From Cryptomeria japonica (lineage: Eukaryota; Streptophyta; Pinopsida; Cupressales; Cupressaceae): a DNA stretch of 64,000 nucleotides. Shown piece by piece: positions 11,076 to 23,741 of the stretch. A model generated the notes under the pieces. It saw nothing but the letters and a program-made list of their open reading frames with translations. It searched no databases and was not told the origin of the DNA. The stretch covers positions 1 through 64,000 of the forward strand of contig NW_026729330.1 of NCBI RefSeq assembly GCF_030272615.1, in the 5' to 3' direction. Every line of letters begins with the position of its first letter. Position 1 is the first letter of the stretch. A program made the translations under genes and the position numbers.

Positions 11076-12752
11076 TGTAATATCCCCTGTCCCTTTTGAG
11101 GATTGAAAACAAGGAGATATTTTCTATTTAGGACTATGTGTTTTTGTTGTCAACTAATATTTGTGTGCTATGCAAACTGTTTCCTTAGTTGTCTCTCAGT
11201 TTGTTTGTAAAATTCACCACACAAGCAATTTATTTATGAAAGAACAATGATAAATGAACTTAGTATGCATCTACTATTGAAATAGGTAAAATCAGACTTC
11301 TGTCATTATGTCAAATAAATGGCATGCATCTTTAGACAAGTACATATGGGTGCAAGATACATTCAATGCCAACTTTATATAGCCACTATTGATTAAATGT
11401 CCTTCACAATGCAGGTCAATAAACCCTTCTCAACAATTCAATACTAAAGGGCATTTATCTATGACTTTCAACTATTTTGAAGATATATCTTAGATCTATT
11501 TCATGACATAGGAAATGAGAGGATGATTAAGAACCTAGTACCAAGATGAGGTGGAGAAGGACTGAAGCAGAAAGCAATAGCCAATGTCCAAAAGTGCCCA
11601 ATTAGATAGTCCTCTGAAAACCATCCATGCTGCTAAAATATTCAGACTGAGATCTCCGAAGATGGTAGCCGAATCTTCCATGATTATGCCAAGAATTGAA
11701 GCCAAAAGTGCAGGAGTAAATCACCTTGCTATATATGGAATTTGGAAGACAGGGACCAAGGAAATGTGACACATCGAACCATCTAGGGGGCCGCCCTATG
11801 ATTGTGATGCATGGACTAAAAACTCAATGTTTGTCCATCGATTCTTCTTCCATTTAATGCTAAAATGATCGCCCTTCTCCTTCATCAAGATCGTTGAGCT
11901 CCAATATGTCCTTCGAAGCTCCCATGAGGAAATAGTGACAAAATCGTGGACTTGGCTAGACTGATGCAAAACCTACTAACCACTAATATGAATTTGATTG
12001 GTGGCCAAATTTCCTCCAAATTACTTCTAGAAGGATCACCTAACCCCGTTCTTCAATTCACCTTTAATATGAGTGAAGTTCGAAGTCTCCTTGGATGGTA
12101 ATGAGAAAAATCAATGGGTAAAGGTACAACAACACTATTCTTTTTGGACTTGGCAATGGTGAATTCTGCCAACTATACACCTCCCAAAACCTTCCTAAAT
12201 AAATCGATCTCTCTCCTTGAAATACTTTGATCAATTATGATAACCAAATAGCCATTTTCTGAAAATTCTTCGAGATAACCATGATGGCAGCAACAAATCC
12301 TCAATTAGATCAAATTGGAAGACTAATATGTATCCCAACCCTAATGCAGCCCCTCGAAAGGTCTTTCACTCCCTCAGTTATGCTTGCCAATGGGAATTTT
12401 GATTCCCAAAGACCCTTAGTCTGCAAACACCACTTGGTTCTACAAAACTAATTCAATCAACAATTCATAATCCAAGTCTTCTTTCCTTCTCTTACCCTCT
12501 TCTATTTAACCTTTTCCATAACTCGTCATGAAACACCTTCTAGAAGGGGGTAGGTACACTTTATTTATTTTTTATTAAGTGACTATTAATTATTATTTTA
12601 TTTTTATGCTTTAGTCATTTTTAATTAAAATAATTAAATTTAAAGTCACTTTTTCATAAATAATTTACTTTGATGACTTTATAAGAAATTAATTTAATTA
12701 ATTTCTTCTTCTAATGCCTATTAGCCTAAAGGCTAAAATTGGGGACATTACA
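11076..12752 (-). repeat. LTR, left arm of the inverted repeat
   Basis: In + coordinates it begins TGTAATATCCCC and ends GGGGACATTACA, so on the - strand it reads TGTAATG...ATTACA. It is the reverse complement of 13034-14706 along nearly its full length, with scattered differences. Confidence 0.85.
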
Positions 12753-13033
12753 AATCTGCCCCTCCTGAAATTGGTTGACCCCAAGCAATCTCTAGTGCTC
12801 AATCTCAATATTCTGAAGAATATCACCTCCTGGATCCCAATGAAATACTAAGTAATGTCCCTGTGATCACTACACATCTCCAGCATCATCAACTGAATCC
12901 ACATAATCAAATCATATGCTGCAATAGAATTAATCTCATAAGGATCAAACAAATCATGTAGTGGATCCCACTTGCCCTTAAACTCAACTAGAGAGAAGCC
13001 ATCATTCTTCTCATGTAACCCCCAAATGTGTCT
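12753..13033 (-). repeat. Inverted copy of the element's internal 3' end
   Basis: The reverse complement of about 16768-17050, including the purine-rich tract next to the LTR and the small ORF region coding HEKNDGFSLVEF-like residues. It forms the loop between the two LTR arms. Confidence 0.82.
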
Positions 13034-14706
13034 TGCAATATCCCCAATTTCATCCTTTAGGTTGATAGGCGTTATAAGGAGAAATTAATTAAATTAATTT
13101 CTTATAAAGTCATTAAAATAAATTATTTATTAAAAAGTGACTTTATATTTAATTAATTTAATTAAAGTAACTAAAGTATAAAAATAAAATAGTAATTAAT
13201 AGTCACTTAATAAAAATAAATAAAGTGTACCTAACCCCTTCTAGAAGGTGTCTTATGACGGGTTATGGAAAAGGTTAAATAGAAGAGGGTAAGAGAAGGA
13301 AAGTAGGCTTGGATTAGGAATTGTTGATTGAATTGGTTTTGTAGAACCAAGTGGTGTCTGCAGACTAAGGGTCTTTGGGAATGAAAACTCCTATTGGCAA
13401 GAATAACTAAGGGAGTGAAAGACCTTCCAAGGGGTTGCATTAGGGGTGGGAGACATATCAATCTTTCAATTTGAGCTTATTGAGGATTTATTGCGGCCAT
13501 CATGGTTATCTTGAAGAATTTTTAGAAAATGGCAATTTGGTTATCAAAATTGATCAAAGTATTTCAAGGAGAGAGATCGATTTATTTAGGAAGGTTTTGG
13601 GAGGTGTATAGTTGGCAGAATTCACCATTCCCAAGTCTGAAATTAATAGTGTTGTTGTACCTTTACCCATTGATTTTTCTCATTACCATCCAAGGAAACT
13701 CTGAACTTCACTCATATTAGAGGTAAATTAAAGAACAAGGTTGGGCGATCCTTCTAGAAGTAATTTAGAGGAATTTTGGCCACCACTCAGATTCATATCA
13801 GTACTTATCAAGATTCGCATCAGTCTACCCAAGTCCACAATTTTGTCACTATTTCCTCATGGGAGCTTCAAAGGACACATTGGAGCTCAACGATCTTGAT
13901 GAAGGAGAAGGGAAATCATTTTAGGATCAATTGGAAGAACAATTGATGGTCAAATATTGAGTTTTTAGTCCATGCATCAAAGTCACAGGGCATCCCCCTA
14001 CATGGTTCGATGTGTCACATTGTTTTGGTCCTTGTCTTCCAAATTCCACACATCGCAAGGCAATTTACTCCTACACTTTTGGAATCAATTCTTGGCATAA
14101 TCGTGGAAGATTAGGCTACCATCTTCGAAGATCTCAGTCTGAATATTCTAGCAACAGGGATGATTTTCAGAGGATAATCTGATTGGGCACTTTTGGACAT
14201 CGGATATTGCTTTCTTCTTTAGTCCTTACCTCGTCTTGTTACTAGGTTCTTGATCATCCTCTCATTTCCTATGTCATGAAATAGTTCTGAGATATGTCTT
14301 CAGAATAGCTGAAAGTGATAGATAAATGCCCTTTAGTCTTGAGTTGTTGATAAGGGTCTATTAACCTACATTTTGAAGGACATTTAATCAATAGTGGTTA
14401 TAGAAAGGTGGCATTGAATGTATCTTGCACCCATATGTACTTGTCTTAAGATACATGCCTTTTATTTTACATAATGACAACAGTCTAATTTTTGTACCTA
14501 TTTCAATAGTAGATGCATACTGAGTTTATTTATCATTGTTGTTTCATAAATCAATTGCTTGTGTGATGAATTTTACAAACAAACTGAGAGAAAACTAAGA
14601 CAACAATCCTCATAACACACAAATACTAGCTGACAGCAAAAACACACAGTCCTAAACAACAAATATCTCCTTCTTTTCAATCCTCAAAAGGGACAAGGGA
14701 TATTAA
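13034..14706 (+). repeat. LTR, right arm of the inverted repeat (5' LTR of the + element)
   Basis: Starts TGCAATATCCCC, a variant of TGTAATGTCCC seen at 17051, and ends GGGACAAGGGATATTAA, followed at once by a primer binding site. Together with 11076-12752 it makes a near-complete inverted repeat. Confidence 0.83.
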
Positions 14707-14708
14707 AG

Positions 14709-14721
14709 TGGTATCAGAGCC
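14709..14721 (+). other. Primer binding site of the gag-only gypsy element
   Basis: TGGTATCAGAGCC directly after the + strand LTR, an initiator-Met tRNA type site. It confirms the orientation of this element. Confidence 0.82.
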
Positions 14722-14888
14722 AAGATCCTGCCATCCTGTACATTGATGAGTGATACAGAAACCAAATACTACAACAAGGAACAAAGAAGACAACCATTCC
14801 AAATTCCACAAGTTCCTAAAGCTGACACCTTATCTAAAGCATTAAGAGAGACAAAGAAAAGATGGCCAAAGAAGAGAAAGATGGGAGC

Positions 14889-16457
14889 ATGGAGCGAAAT
14901 TTTGACACTCTAATTGATATGGGCATAAATGCTTGGTAGAATGAATCAATAGGCTGAAGAAACTAGAACAAATAACTCAGGTGAAGACATTAGAGGTGGT
15001 GCCATAATGAAGTGGATAGAACAAGAGACAGATCAGGAGATAGGGCTACTACCCGACATGATGCTTACACTAGAGGATCAACCTCTATAACTCTATTTCC
15101 TACCTTCACTCCTCATGAAGAAAAACATCAGGAAACTATTTTTCCTTATGCAGATGAGGCGCGAGAGGCATATCTTGAGTACAGTACTTTACCTCCTGAC
15201 TTGAGAGAGATGTGGTTCTTTGATCAGTTCATGAATAAAAGGGGTAGAAGAAGTGGAGGAAGGAATGACTACCACACTCCGACATGAAATGACTATCAAT
15301 ATTCTCTTGGAAAAATAACCATGCCTTACTATGATGGGAGTAACAAATGCACAACAAGGTCATGGGTACAAAATCTTGATAACTATTTGTCATTACATCC
15401 TATGTTGAAGAGGATGCTATTATATTTGGTACCTTACACTTGGAGCGTGCTGCTCATGAGTGGTGGTATCATGGATTGAGCACACTTGGACATATATAGA
15501 TCACTATCTATGCAAATTTTATAGATAGATTGAGAGAGATATTTAATTGCAAAGATCCAGACATGTACTGCAGAGATCTAGAACAGTTGAAGCAAGTTGG
15601 TAACCTGGAGACTTACATTGGTGAGTTTCAAATATTGTCAATTATGGTGCCCAGCATTAGCGAAATGAGGTTGGTGTTCTTTTTCATGGAAGGACTCACA
15701 GAGCCACACAGAGGTTGGTTGAAATCCTTTGATCCACCTACTCTTTAGGAAGCCAAGAAGAAAGCATGAAGCATGGAGTTCGCAGCACCTAGGACCAAGA
15801 TTTTTTACAAGGAAACTCCTCCTACTACTAGTCAAGAGAGCCCTCAACAAAATGTTGATAAGAAGAAGAAGAAACCAGCAGCAGTGGTAGATGAGGAGAC
15901 ACGAGAGGAGGTGAGGAAGAAGAAACTTTGTTTTTGGTGAAAGGAGCCTTATACTAGAGAGCATGATTGTCCCTTGAGACCAAAAGGGAAGGAAAATCGA
16001 GCTATGTGGGTACACTATGATAAACTCAATTCTGAAAATTTAGACTAGCAGGATGAGAATGTTACTATGGAGATTGAGCTAGATGGAAACGTATCTCCTC
16101 TAACCATTTTTGCTGATGAACAAGGAGAGATTACCTTCTGCTTCAGAGGATCAGTTAATGAGCAATGTTGTATATCTTTTCTTGACATTGGAGATACGTG
16201 GAATTTCATTGATGAAGGATTTGTAGCTCGATGCAGGTTGTAGGTAGAGGACTTCAAAGGATTTAGAGTAATGATTGATGAATGGATACACTCTCATGTG
16301 CACCAAAAATATAAGTGGTATTCCTTTGTTAATGAATGACTATGAATTACATATAGATTTCTATGTGTTCAACATGGGAGCAACAGATGTGGTCTTGGGA
16401 ATGAAATGGCTCCAAGACATTGAAAAGTTATCCTCAATGTACGTAAGTTGGAGATGA
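14889..16457 (+). pseudogene. Gypsy-type gag and aspartic protease, frameshifted
   Basis: Coding remnants in three frames with frameshifts and stops. Gag-like parts include PYADEAREAYLEYSTL (about 15150) and the capsid-like stretch around LRDRLREIFNCKDP-type residues (about 15510-15560). A zinc-knuckle remnant near 15935 has its second Cys replaced by a stop codon and keeps H and the last C (EPYTREHDC). A protease-like fold follows with FLDIGDTWNFIDEGF (about 16180) and VVLGMKWLQDI (about 16390), typical of gypsy proteases. No RT follows. The start at ATG 14889 is tentative. Confidence 0.72.
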
Positions 16458-17050
16458 AGTTCAAATCAAATAATAGAGAATATATGTTCAGGGGAATTTT
16501 TGATTGCAACCTACACGCAATCTCTACATTTAGAGGAGACAACAAGAAAGATGAACAATAGAAAGAACTTATGTTGGTGGATAATCCTTTGTTTGAGGTT
16601 GATGCTTCTTAGATTATGAGATCCATTCTATGATTTGGATCATCCTGATAGTGATGATTGTACCTCAAAGATTCATGCAGGTTTCATGGTAGATAATTCA
16701 CATGTTTATATAGTGAGGAGTCTTCATAGTTACACATTTGATCCTCACGTTGTTGATTTTCTTCAGAGACATATTTTGGGGGTACATGAGAAGAATGATG
16801 GCTTCTCTCCGGTTGAGTTTAAGGGAAAGAGGGATTCACTACATGATTTGATTGATCCTTATGACATTCATTCTATTGAAGCATATGATTTGATAATGTG
16901 GATTTAGTTGATGATGCAGGAGATGTGTAGTGATCCCAGGGACATTACTCTATATTTCATTTGGGATTCAAGACATGATATTCTTCAGAACGTTGAGATT
17001 GAGCAGTACAGATTGCTTGGGGTTAAGAAATTTTAGGTGGGGTGGATTTG
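16458..17050 (+). other. 3' internal region of the gag-only gypsy element
   Basis: Holds a 90-codon open stretch (16635-16907) of unknown function and ends with a purine-rich tract (AGGTGGGGTGGATT) before the LTR start. RT, RNase H and integrase motifs are absent. The last 283 bases are duplicated in inverse orientation at 12753-13033. Confidence 0.65.
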
Positions 17051-17243
17051 TAATGTCCCTAATTTTAGCCTTTAGGATAATAGGCGTTATAAGGAGAAAT
17101 TAATTAAATTGATTTCTTATAAAGTCATTAAAATAAATTATTTATTAAAAAGTGACTTTATATTTAATTAATATAATTAAAAGTGACTAAAGTATAAAAA
17201 TAAAATAATAATTAATAGTCACTTAATAAAACTAAATAAAGTG
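17051..17243 (+). repeat. Truncated 3' LTR of the gag-only gypsy element
   Basis: TGTAATGTCCCTAATTTTAGCC and the following bases match the start of the LTR at 13034. The match breaks after AAATAAAGTGT (17243), where copia-B coding sequence resumes. No target duplication is evident, as expected after a deletion. Confidence 0.8.
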
Positions 17244-17930
17244 TGAAGAAATATAAATCTATGATTGTTGGATTATTGTATTTGATAGCTTTTAGATTGG
17301 ACATTATGTAGGATGTCTATCTAGTTGTGAGATTTCAAGATAATCCAAAGAAATCAAATGATCAATAAATAAAGAAAATATAAATATTTGAAGAGTACTC
17401 TAGATTATGGTTTGTGTTATAAAAACAATGGTGACTTCATGTTAAAGGCATATATTTATGTTGACTAAGATAGATGTGTAAATGGTAGGAGAAGCACAAG
17501 CGGACATGCACTTTTCTTGGTAGATAGGTTGTTGTCTTGGTTAATTAATAAATAGGATTTAGTTTCATTATCTACTATAGAGGTAGAATATATTGTATCA
17601 ACATCTTGTTGTACTCGAGCTTTGTGGATGAAGCAAAATCTTAGAAATGACAAAGTAATGTATAATGAAGCATTTCCCATTACGTGTGACAATACCAATG
17701 CCATAAACATTTCAAAGAACTTGATAATGCATTGAAGAACTAAAGACATTTCTATTTGGTATTACTCCTTGAGAGAGAAGGTTGAAAAGAAAGAGGTTAG
17801 ATTGGAGTATATACAAACAAATGAATAGATTGCAGATATATTTACTAAATTTAATTGGCAAAGGATACTTTTGAGTATATCAAGCTGAAGTTAGTCCCCA
17901 CTTTGAAAGAAAATTTAATGGTAAATAATA
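17244..17930 (+). pseudogene. Copia-B RNase H, right half, broken
   Basis: The continuation of the copia-B pol remnant. A SMIVGLLYLIA-like start (about 17255) is followed by RNase H motifs: SALFLV/DRLLSW region, STIEVEYIVSTSC (about 17575), [12 protein letters not shown] (about 17690), and a C-terminal IADIFTKF (about 17835). Several stops interrupt it. With 10240-11075 it makes one copia pol disrupted by the gypsy complex. Confidence 0.82.
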
Positions 17931-18658
17931 ATAATAAAATTGAAATTAAAAGGAATAATATTATATTAAAATAAAAATATAAAAGAATATAATTAAATAT
18001 AATTAATATTTGATTAAGTTAATGAATGATCAAAAGACATGGAATGAAAAGTTATGACTCCCTCAAACATGAGATATAAAAGGAAGAAGAGAACCTAATT
18101 TGAGAGGAGGATAATTTGGGAAATAGAAGTGTAGATCTGATTGTGAAAGGGTGTGTCCCTTTCAAAGTGTAGAAATAATGACGAGTTTCACTCTTTCAAT
18201 TTGTGCTAATGGTGGAAGGGTATATCTCTTGCCAAAGGGAATACATGATGAAGAGGTGTAACCTCTCCCTCACATTGAAAAATATAAAAGAAAAGAATTA
18301 AAAGCCTCCAATGACATCACCACATATCAAATCATATAAGAACTATTATTAAGTTACAAGCAATAACATCTTTATTTTTTGTGATATGTATGTGGATGTG
18401 TTTAATATGTATACTTAATATATGAAGCTCGATAATGTTCTTATGCAAAATTTAATTTTTTAGCATTTGAATTTATTAGGTAGCGGCTTGATTCTATAAA
18501 AGTTCCCTTTAGAAACAGAAGTTTTAAATTTTGAAAAAAAAGCTAAAGTAAGTTGTTTCATATAGTCGTGAAATGAGATTAGTCAATTACATTCAACATG
18601 ATACCATATAAGAAAATACAACCAAATATGGTTTGTGTAGATCACGGGAGATGCTAGT
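17931..18658 (+). other. Probable 3' untranslated or LTR sequence of copia-B
   Basis: An A-rich stretch and then moderately complex sequence after the copia-B RNase H end. It could be that element's 3' LTR, but no second copy is in the window to prove it. The last five bases, CTAGT (18654-18658), are the target duplication of copia-C. Confidence 0.4.
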
Positions 18659-21114
18659 TGAAGAACACAAATGGACACTGAGAGGGGGAAATGAATCAAT
18701 GTAATCTAGAATTTCCTAAATTAAGAGTGTAGATATTAAGAATGCAATGAAAATGGGAACAGAAAAACACGTACAATAATCAATCCACAACACAAGATTT
18801 ATGAGGAAAACCCAGAGTAGGAAAAACCTCTGTGAGAATAGCTGCAGGAGTCTACTGCTCTAATCGAACCTCACAATAATATCACTAATTATAATATTTT
18901 TAGGGCACCAACTCAAGGAGTACCAACCCCTGAGATTTTTGAGCACTAACTCAAGGAGCACAAACCCCTAACAATTTAGAGCACCTACTCAAGGAGCACC
19001 TACCCCTTCTCTGAGCACCCACTCAGAGAAATATAGTAATATCAAAATTTTTTAAAGCAATGAAAAACCTTGTTAAAAATGTGTTTTGTAACACTTAAAA
19101 TTTCTCACACCTTGAGAATGAATTTCTCTGCCTGTTGATGTTCTTCTCCCGTTTTATCTTCTTCCTCTATCTGATTGTCTTCTTCTCTCTGCCTCTGCTT
19201 CTCACTTCTAATCTCTTTTCTTTATTCTCTCTGTCTCTCTCTATGACTTAATTCTCTTCACATACTCGGTAGTAATAGAAGCTATCAACACAACTAGTTT
19301 TTCTTCCTGGTCAACTTATACACTTAGGGTTTCCCTCCAAAAGTAGATTAAAAATCTAATTTCCTCATGCTTCCAAGAGATTATGTCAGTAGACATATTA
19401 GATATTTTGTGCACTGATAGCCACCAATCATAAATAGATTCTCCTATTCTCTAGTTGATATTTGTTTTCAAATATTTATACATCCACCTCTCTACTATGA
19501 GATCCTCTCAAGCCACTAAATGATCTACCTTGTCTATTTTGGATCAACTACCTACAATAAATAGATCTCCTCTATTTTCTTATTGTTCTTTGTGCTTGGG
19601 ATTGTATTTTCAAAAAACTCAATTTATCTAATAGATTTGATCTCCTCCCTATCGACCTCCTCGATCCCTGCAACCATATGTAGCTGATATGCCATTAATG
19701 CATTCTTGATCCTCTATCGATGTGACCTAAAGAGATGGACAACTTCCCCCATCATTTCTGACTTTTGTGTATCAAAAACCTGAATCCTAGATTCCAGATG
19801 TCTTCAAAACCATCATCCAAGTTGCTCAGTCAAGGTCGGTCAATTATCACATGGATCCCTGTGTCTATTGGCATGCCAACGTGTTGACTAGATCTTCTTC
19901 CTTGATCATACCAGCCTCAAACTTTGTCACTGGGGGATGGTGGGATATGTACCATCTCTCTTTTATCTTAACCCATAGGGTCCTCTTTCCATCCTTATGC
20001 ATGCTATGGGACAACAAAATGCTTCTCCCTTCTCAGTATTCCCTTACCACATGGGGCCATTTTGCATCCATCTTGAATGACACCAAATAGAAGGGAGCCT
20101 AATCACATCTTCCTTTTGGATGCCCCACATGCACTTTTCCTTCACCCTCTGTTGTCATGAGATAGCAGGAGACATCTCTCCCTTATCATTGTGTTACCTC
20201 GCATGACCACTTCACTCTCATCTGCCTTATTATGGGATAGCAGAGAATGTTATTTGCCTTGCATTAATGTTATCCTGCAAGGTCACATTTCTCTTGTCCA
20301 ACACATTATGGGATAATGGGGTGATCTTCTCTTCATTGCTTTCTTTACCCCACACAACTTCTTATTTCCTATCTTTGTTACCGTGGGATAGCTGCAGATA
20401 ATTTGACAAGGTGGGCCCAACCAACCAACACTGCTCACATCCACCACCACAAGGTCTCACATAAATGCGCCACTCCCAACGTGGCCCAGTCAAATGCTTC
20501 AAACAAAACTTCAACTGACACAAAAGAAAGTGGGGACCCCACGAACCATCCAACCACACAACACAACATCATATCGGAGGTCAAAGATTGGTGAGAAGTC
20601 AGAACAAAGAACAAAAAAACAAAAAAAAACTTCAACCTTTCTAGTTAAGCACTATACTTGGAAAAAAGAATCTATTTTCTTGTAATGGGACCCAAAGTAT
20701 TTGAGAGACAAATCCAATGGAACATCCAAGCCTGAAGAAGGAGGGTCTCATACAATCATAACACAGCTCGAAGGGTTCACTCAATAGTAGACACATGGAT
20801 GCCAATGAACCCGACCAAGACATAGCAACCACTACACCTAAATAGAACTTCATCGATATAACACAAAGGGCTTGCATAGCCTGAAAATGATCACAATGAC
20901 AAACCAAGTCAGACTGAAACCTAGGGATGTCGTTGAGACTAAAACATAGTCATGCCAAAAAACTACCTAATAATGGATTTTCACCATTTTTCTATTTGCA
21001 ACCAAGATATATCAAACCTGATGGATTAAGCACATCTCTCTTTATTGCCAATTGGATCCTCTACACCCTATAACTACTTGACCTAGTTGACATCAATGAC
21101 AACAATTTCCAACA
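18659..21114 (-). repeat. Copia-C 3' LTR
   Basis: In + coordinates it runs TGAAGAACACAAATGG...TTTCCAACA, that is TGTTGGAAA...TTCA on the - strand. It pairs with 38708-41110, with moderate divergence. The polypurine tract lies next to it at 21115-21132. It carries a 75-76 base tandem repeat array (19930-20445). Confidence 0.92.
19930..20445 (-). repeat. 75-76 base tandem array in the copia-C 3' LTR
   Basis: Degenerate units, each centred on a TATGGGATAGCAG-like core, start near 20005, 20080, 20155, 20231, 20307 and 20382. A possible first unit lies near 19930. Units share a following CTT...TTACC...GGTCAC pattern. The same array with the same spacing is in the other LTR. Confidence 0.8.
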
Positions 21115-21132
21115 ATCTCCCCCTTTGGCATT
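21115..21132 (-). other. Copia-C polypurine tract
   Basis: On the - strand it reads GCCAAAGGGGGAGAT directly before the LTR start TGTTGG. The same tract is found in copia-A and copia-F. Confidence 0.85.
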
Positions 21133-21469
21133 GATTTCAACACACGAACTGGACATTATATTCTCTCCCCCTTTGACAACAATGGCAAAGGGCCTAATGT
21201 CACTCTCCCCTTGTGATGATATACCAATTTATCCCCACCAGAGAAACAAATAGACTAATATTTTTCTAGAAGTATGCATTCTCTCTCTAATTTGGATTGT
21301 CAGAACTGCTTGAGAGCTATATGAACCATTATTACAATATAAAAAAGCAGTGCCAAAACTGCTTACAAAAACTTTAGAACTCCCCTTGAGACAAGCATGA
21401 GGTTCAAGGATGAAAAAAATAAAGCAGTAGTCTCCCCCTGAACCACAGACATCAAAATACACTAAGTGT

Positions 21470-22476
21470 TGAAAGAAGGTCGAACAACCCCCAATTTAAA
21501 TCTCATATATTCAAAGGTGTCCTTGGGTAGTGGCTTAGTGAATATATCAACTACTTGTTCTATACAATGCACACATATTCAACTTTTACTTCTTTCTCTG
21601 CAACCTTTTCCCTGAGAAAATGATACTTGATTGCAATGTGCTTTGTCCTAGAATGTATGACAGGGTTCTTTGATATATTTATAGCATTTGAATTGTCACA
21701 CATGATAGGAATGGGATCTAAAAAATTCTACCTTAATGTCCTTGAGTGTCTGCTTCATCCATAATACTTCTGAGAAACATGTGGCAACTATAATGTATTC
21801 TACTTTGGTAGTTGATAATGAAACTAACTCTTGCTTCTTGCTATGCCATGAAACCAATCTATCACCTAGGAAGAAGGCTCCTCCACTAGTACTCTTTCTA
21901 TAATCTATGCATCCTACCTAGCCAACATCTATATAAGAATGAAGAGTAAAATCACCTTTATTTGGATACCATAAACCATGCTCCAATATTCCTTGTAGAT
22001 ATTTAAATATCCTCCTTACTACATTGACATGTGACTTCTTAGGAGCTACTTGATACCTTCTACTATGCACACAACTTGAACTATATTTGGCCTTGAAGCT
22101 ATGAGACAAAGTAGACCTCCAATCATAGATTTTTACAAGGTCTGATCAATACTAGGTGACTCGTCATCCTTGCTTAATTTGCATCTTGTGACGATAGGTG
22201 TACACACTAGCTTGTTGTCCTCCATCTGAAACTTGTTCAACATGTCCTTAGCATAATTGGTTTGTGAAATAAATATGCCTTTGTTTCCTTGTGCTATTTG
22301 TAAACCAAGAAAATATGACAACTCTCCAAGCATGGACATCTCAAATTCGGACTACATTAGATCAGCAAAGTCCTTGCATAAGGTATCGTTGTTGCCTCCA
22401 AAGATGATATCATCCACATACACTACTACAATGATCATATGATTACCATCAGACTTGATATATGAGTTGCTATCAT
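21470..22476 (-). pseudogene. Copia-C RT end and RNase H, broken
   Basis: The left part of the copia-C pol on the - strand. Right to left: catalytic VVVYVDDIIFGGNND (about 22400), MLGELSYFLGLQIAQG (about 22290), the RT/RNase H connection, RNase [15 protein letters not shown] (about 21690) and a terminal segment near 21500. Stops and shifts are frequent. It continues at 26653 on the other side of copia-D. The codon series joins cleanly if copia-D and one ATCAT copy are left out. Confidence 0.9.
22472..22476. repeat. Target site duplication of copia-D, left copy
   Basis: ATCAT flanks the element at 22472-22476 and again at 26648-26652. Confidence 0.9.
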
Positions 22477-22939
22477 TGTTGGTGTAGTTAATTATTCATT
22501 TTGGATATAATTACACTCTACTTAAGTTTACTTAGGATAATGCATTTCATAGTAGTTTGGGTATGAGACACTTGGGTGTTTGTGCCACATTGGGATAGTG
22601 TGTAGGAGAATTTCCACCTTTTGTGGTCTTATCTTGTTGTTGCATTACACCTTTAGTGGGTGATCCACCTCATGTGGAATATTATATTATTTCTCCTACC
22701 TACCACACCTATTTCCTACCTACTCTTGTTTCTTATTGAGCCACATGTCATGTTTTTGTGCTCACATATCCATATAGCCTTGCCTATATAAGAAGACTCA
22801 TATTCATTGTATGTAACAATGATTGATGATCCAGTTGATCAATATTTTCATCTTGATAGAATACAGTTTATTCCTATCATATATTTTGTCTCTCTTATTT
22901 ATGCTTTCTATTGCCTCTAGATCTTGGCAAATTCTCACA
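22477..22939 (+). repeat. Copia-D 5' LTR
   Basis: TGTTGGTGTAGTTAATTATT ... AAATTCTCACA. It is very similar to 26183-26647. A TATA-like CCTATATAAG near 22783 (also in the 3' copy) would suit a promoter. Confidence 0.92.
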
Positions 22940-22952
22940 TGGTAGCAGATCC
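22940..22952 (+). other. Copia-D primer binding site
   Basis: TGGTAGCAGATCC directly abuts the 5' LTR and resembles the Met tRNA site TGGTAGCAGAGC with a change near its end. Confidence 0.75.
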
Positions 22953-23741
22953 ATTAGAGTGTCATTGGTTTACCAATTGAGAGAAATTTGATGTTATTTG
23001 TGGTTGTGTATTTTGGAGCTTTCTATTGCAGGTTATTATTGAAGCTTGATGGTTCAAATCTGAGGTCACCATTGGATTGAGGAGGTCCAAGAAAGTCATT
23101 TTTTCCTTTTTTTTCATCCAAATCGGACTTCAGAGGCCAAATCTAGAGGCATTTGAAGTTGCAACGAATTTTTTCTAGAAATTATAATTTTGCAGGCAAT
23201 TTTAAAATAGTGATATCTCACTCATCCGAACTCCTTTTTTCATGCAATTTTTTTTTGTTTTGGGGTAGAATTCATGATCTGTACAGTGGTGCATGATTTT
23301 TTATATTTTCTAACATAGGTTTTTCTGAAATCATGAAATCCCAATTTTTACAACTTTGGAGGCTTTGTTCGAGATCATATGGACTCCTTTTCAAGTGCCA
23401 TTTATTTTTTAAGTGCATAATTTTTTGTCCACTTTCATAATCTGCCATTAGTTTGCAATGATTTTGAGTGGATGTTCTACTCTCAGTATTTGATCATTTT
23501 TGGCCTATTTGGTGCTTTTATTTTGCTTGGATCTTAGTTTAGATCACTGACAATATTTGGTGGAGACTCTTATAGCCTATTTGATGTAGTTGTAAAATTG
23601 AAATTATAATTTCACTTTGCCTTGTTTTTCAAGTGGCCCATTGTACATGCACTAAGTATAAAGTGCCAAATCATGGTTTTAGGGGGGTTGTCTTGTGTGA
23701 TTATTCCTCTCTCTATCTTGTGTATTTTTTATTTTGGTGCT
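22953..23741 (+). other. Copia-D leader without coding sequence
   Basis: T-rich leader between the primer site and gag. No ORF or structured repeat stands out. Confidence 0.6.

Larger units (their letters stand above)
11076..17243 (+). mobile_element. Gag-only gypsy complex with inverted LTRs, inserted in copia-B
   Basis: Four parts: a complete LTR in - orientation (11076-12752), a 281-base inverted copy of the internal 3' end (12753-13033), a complete LTR in + orientation (13034-14706), then a + strand internal region with gag and protease only (14709-17050) and the first 193 bases of a 3' LTR (17051-17243). No RT or integrase is present, so it resembles a non-autonomous TR-GAG element. The head-to-head arrangement could come from self-integration, or from a second copy inserting into a first followed by deletion. 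Confidence 0.82.
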
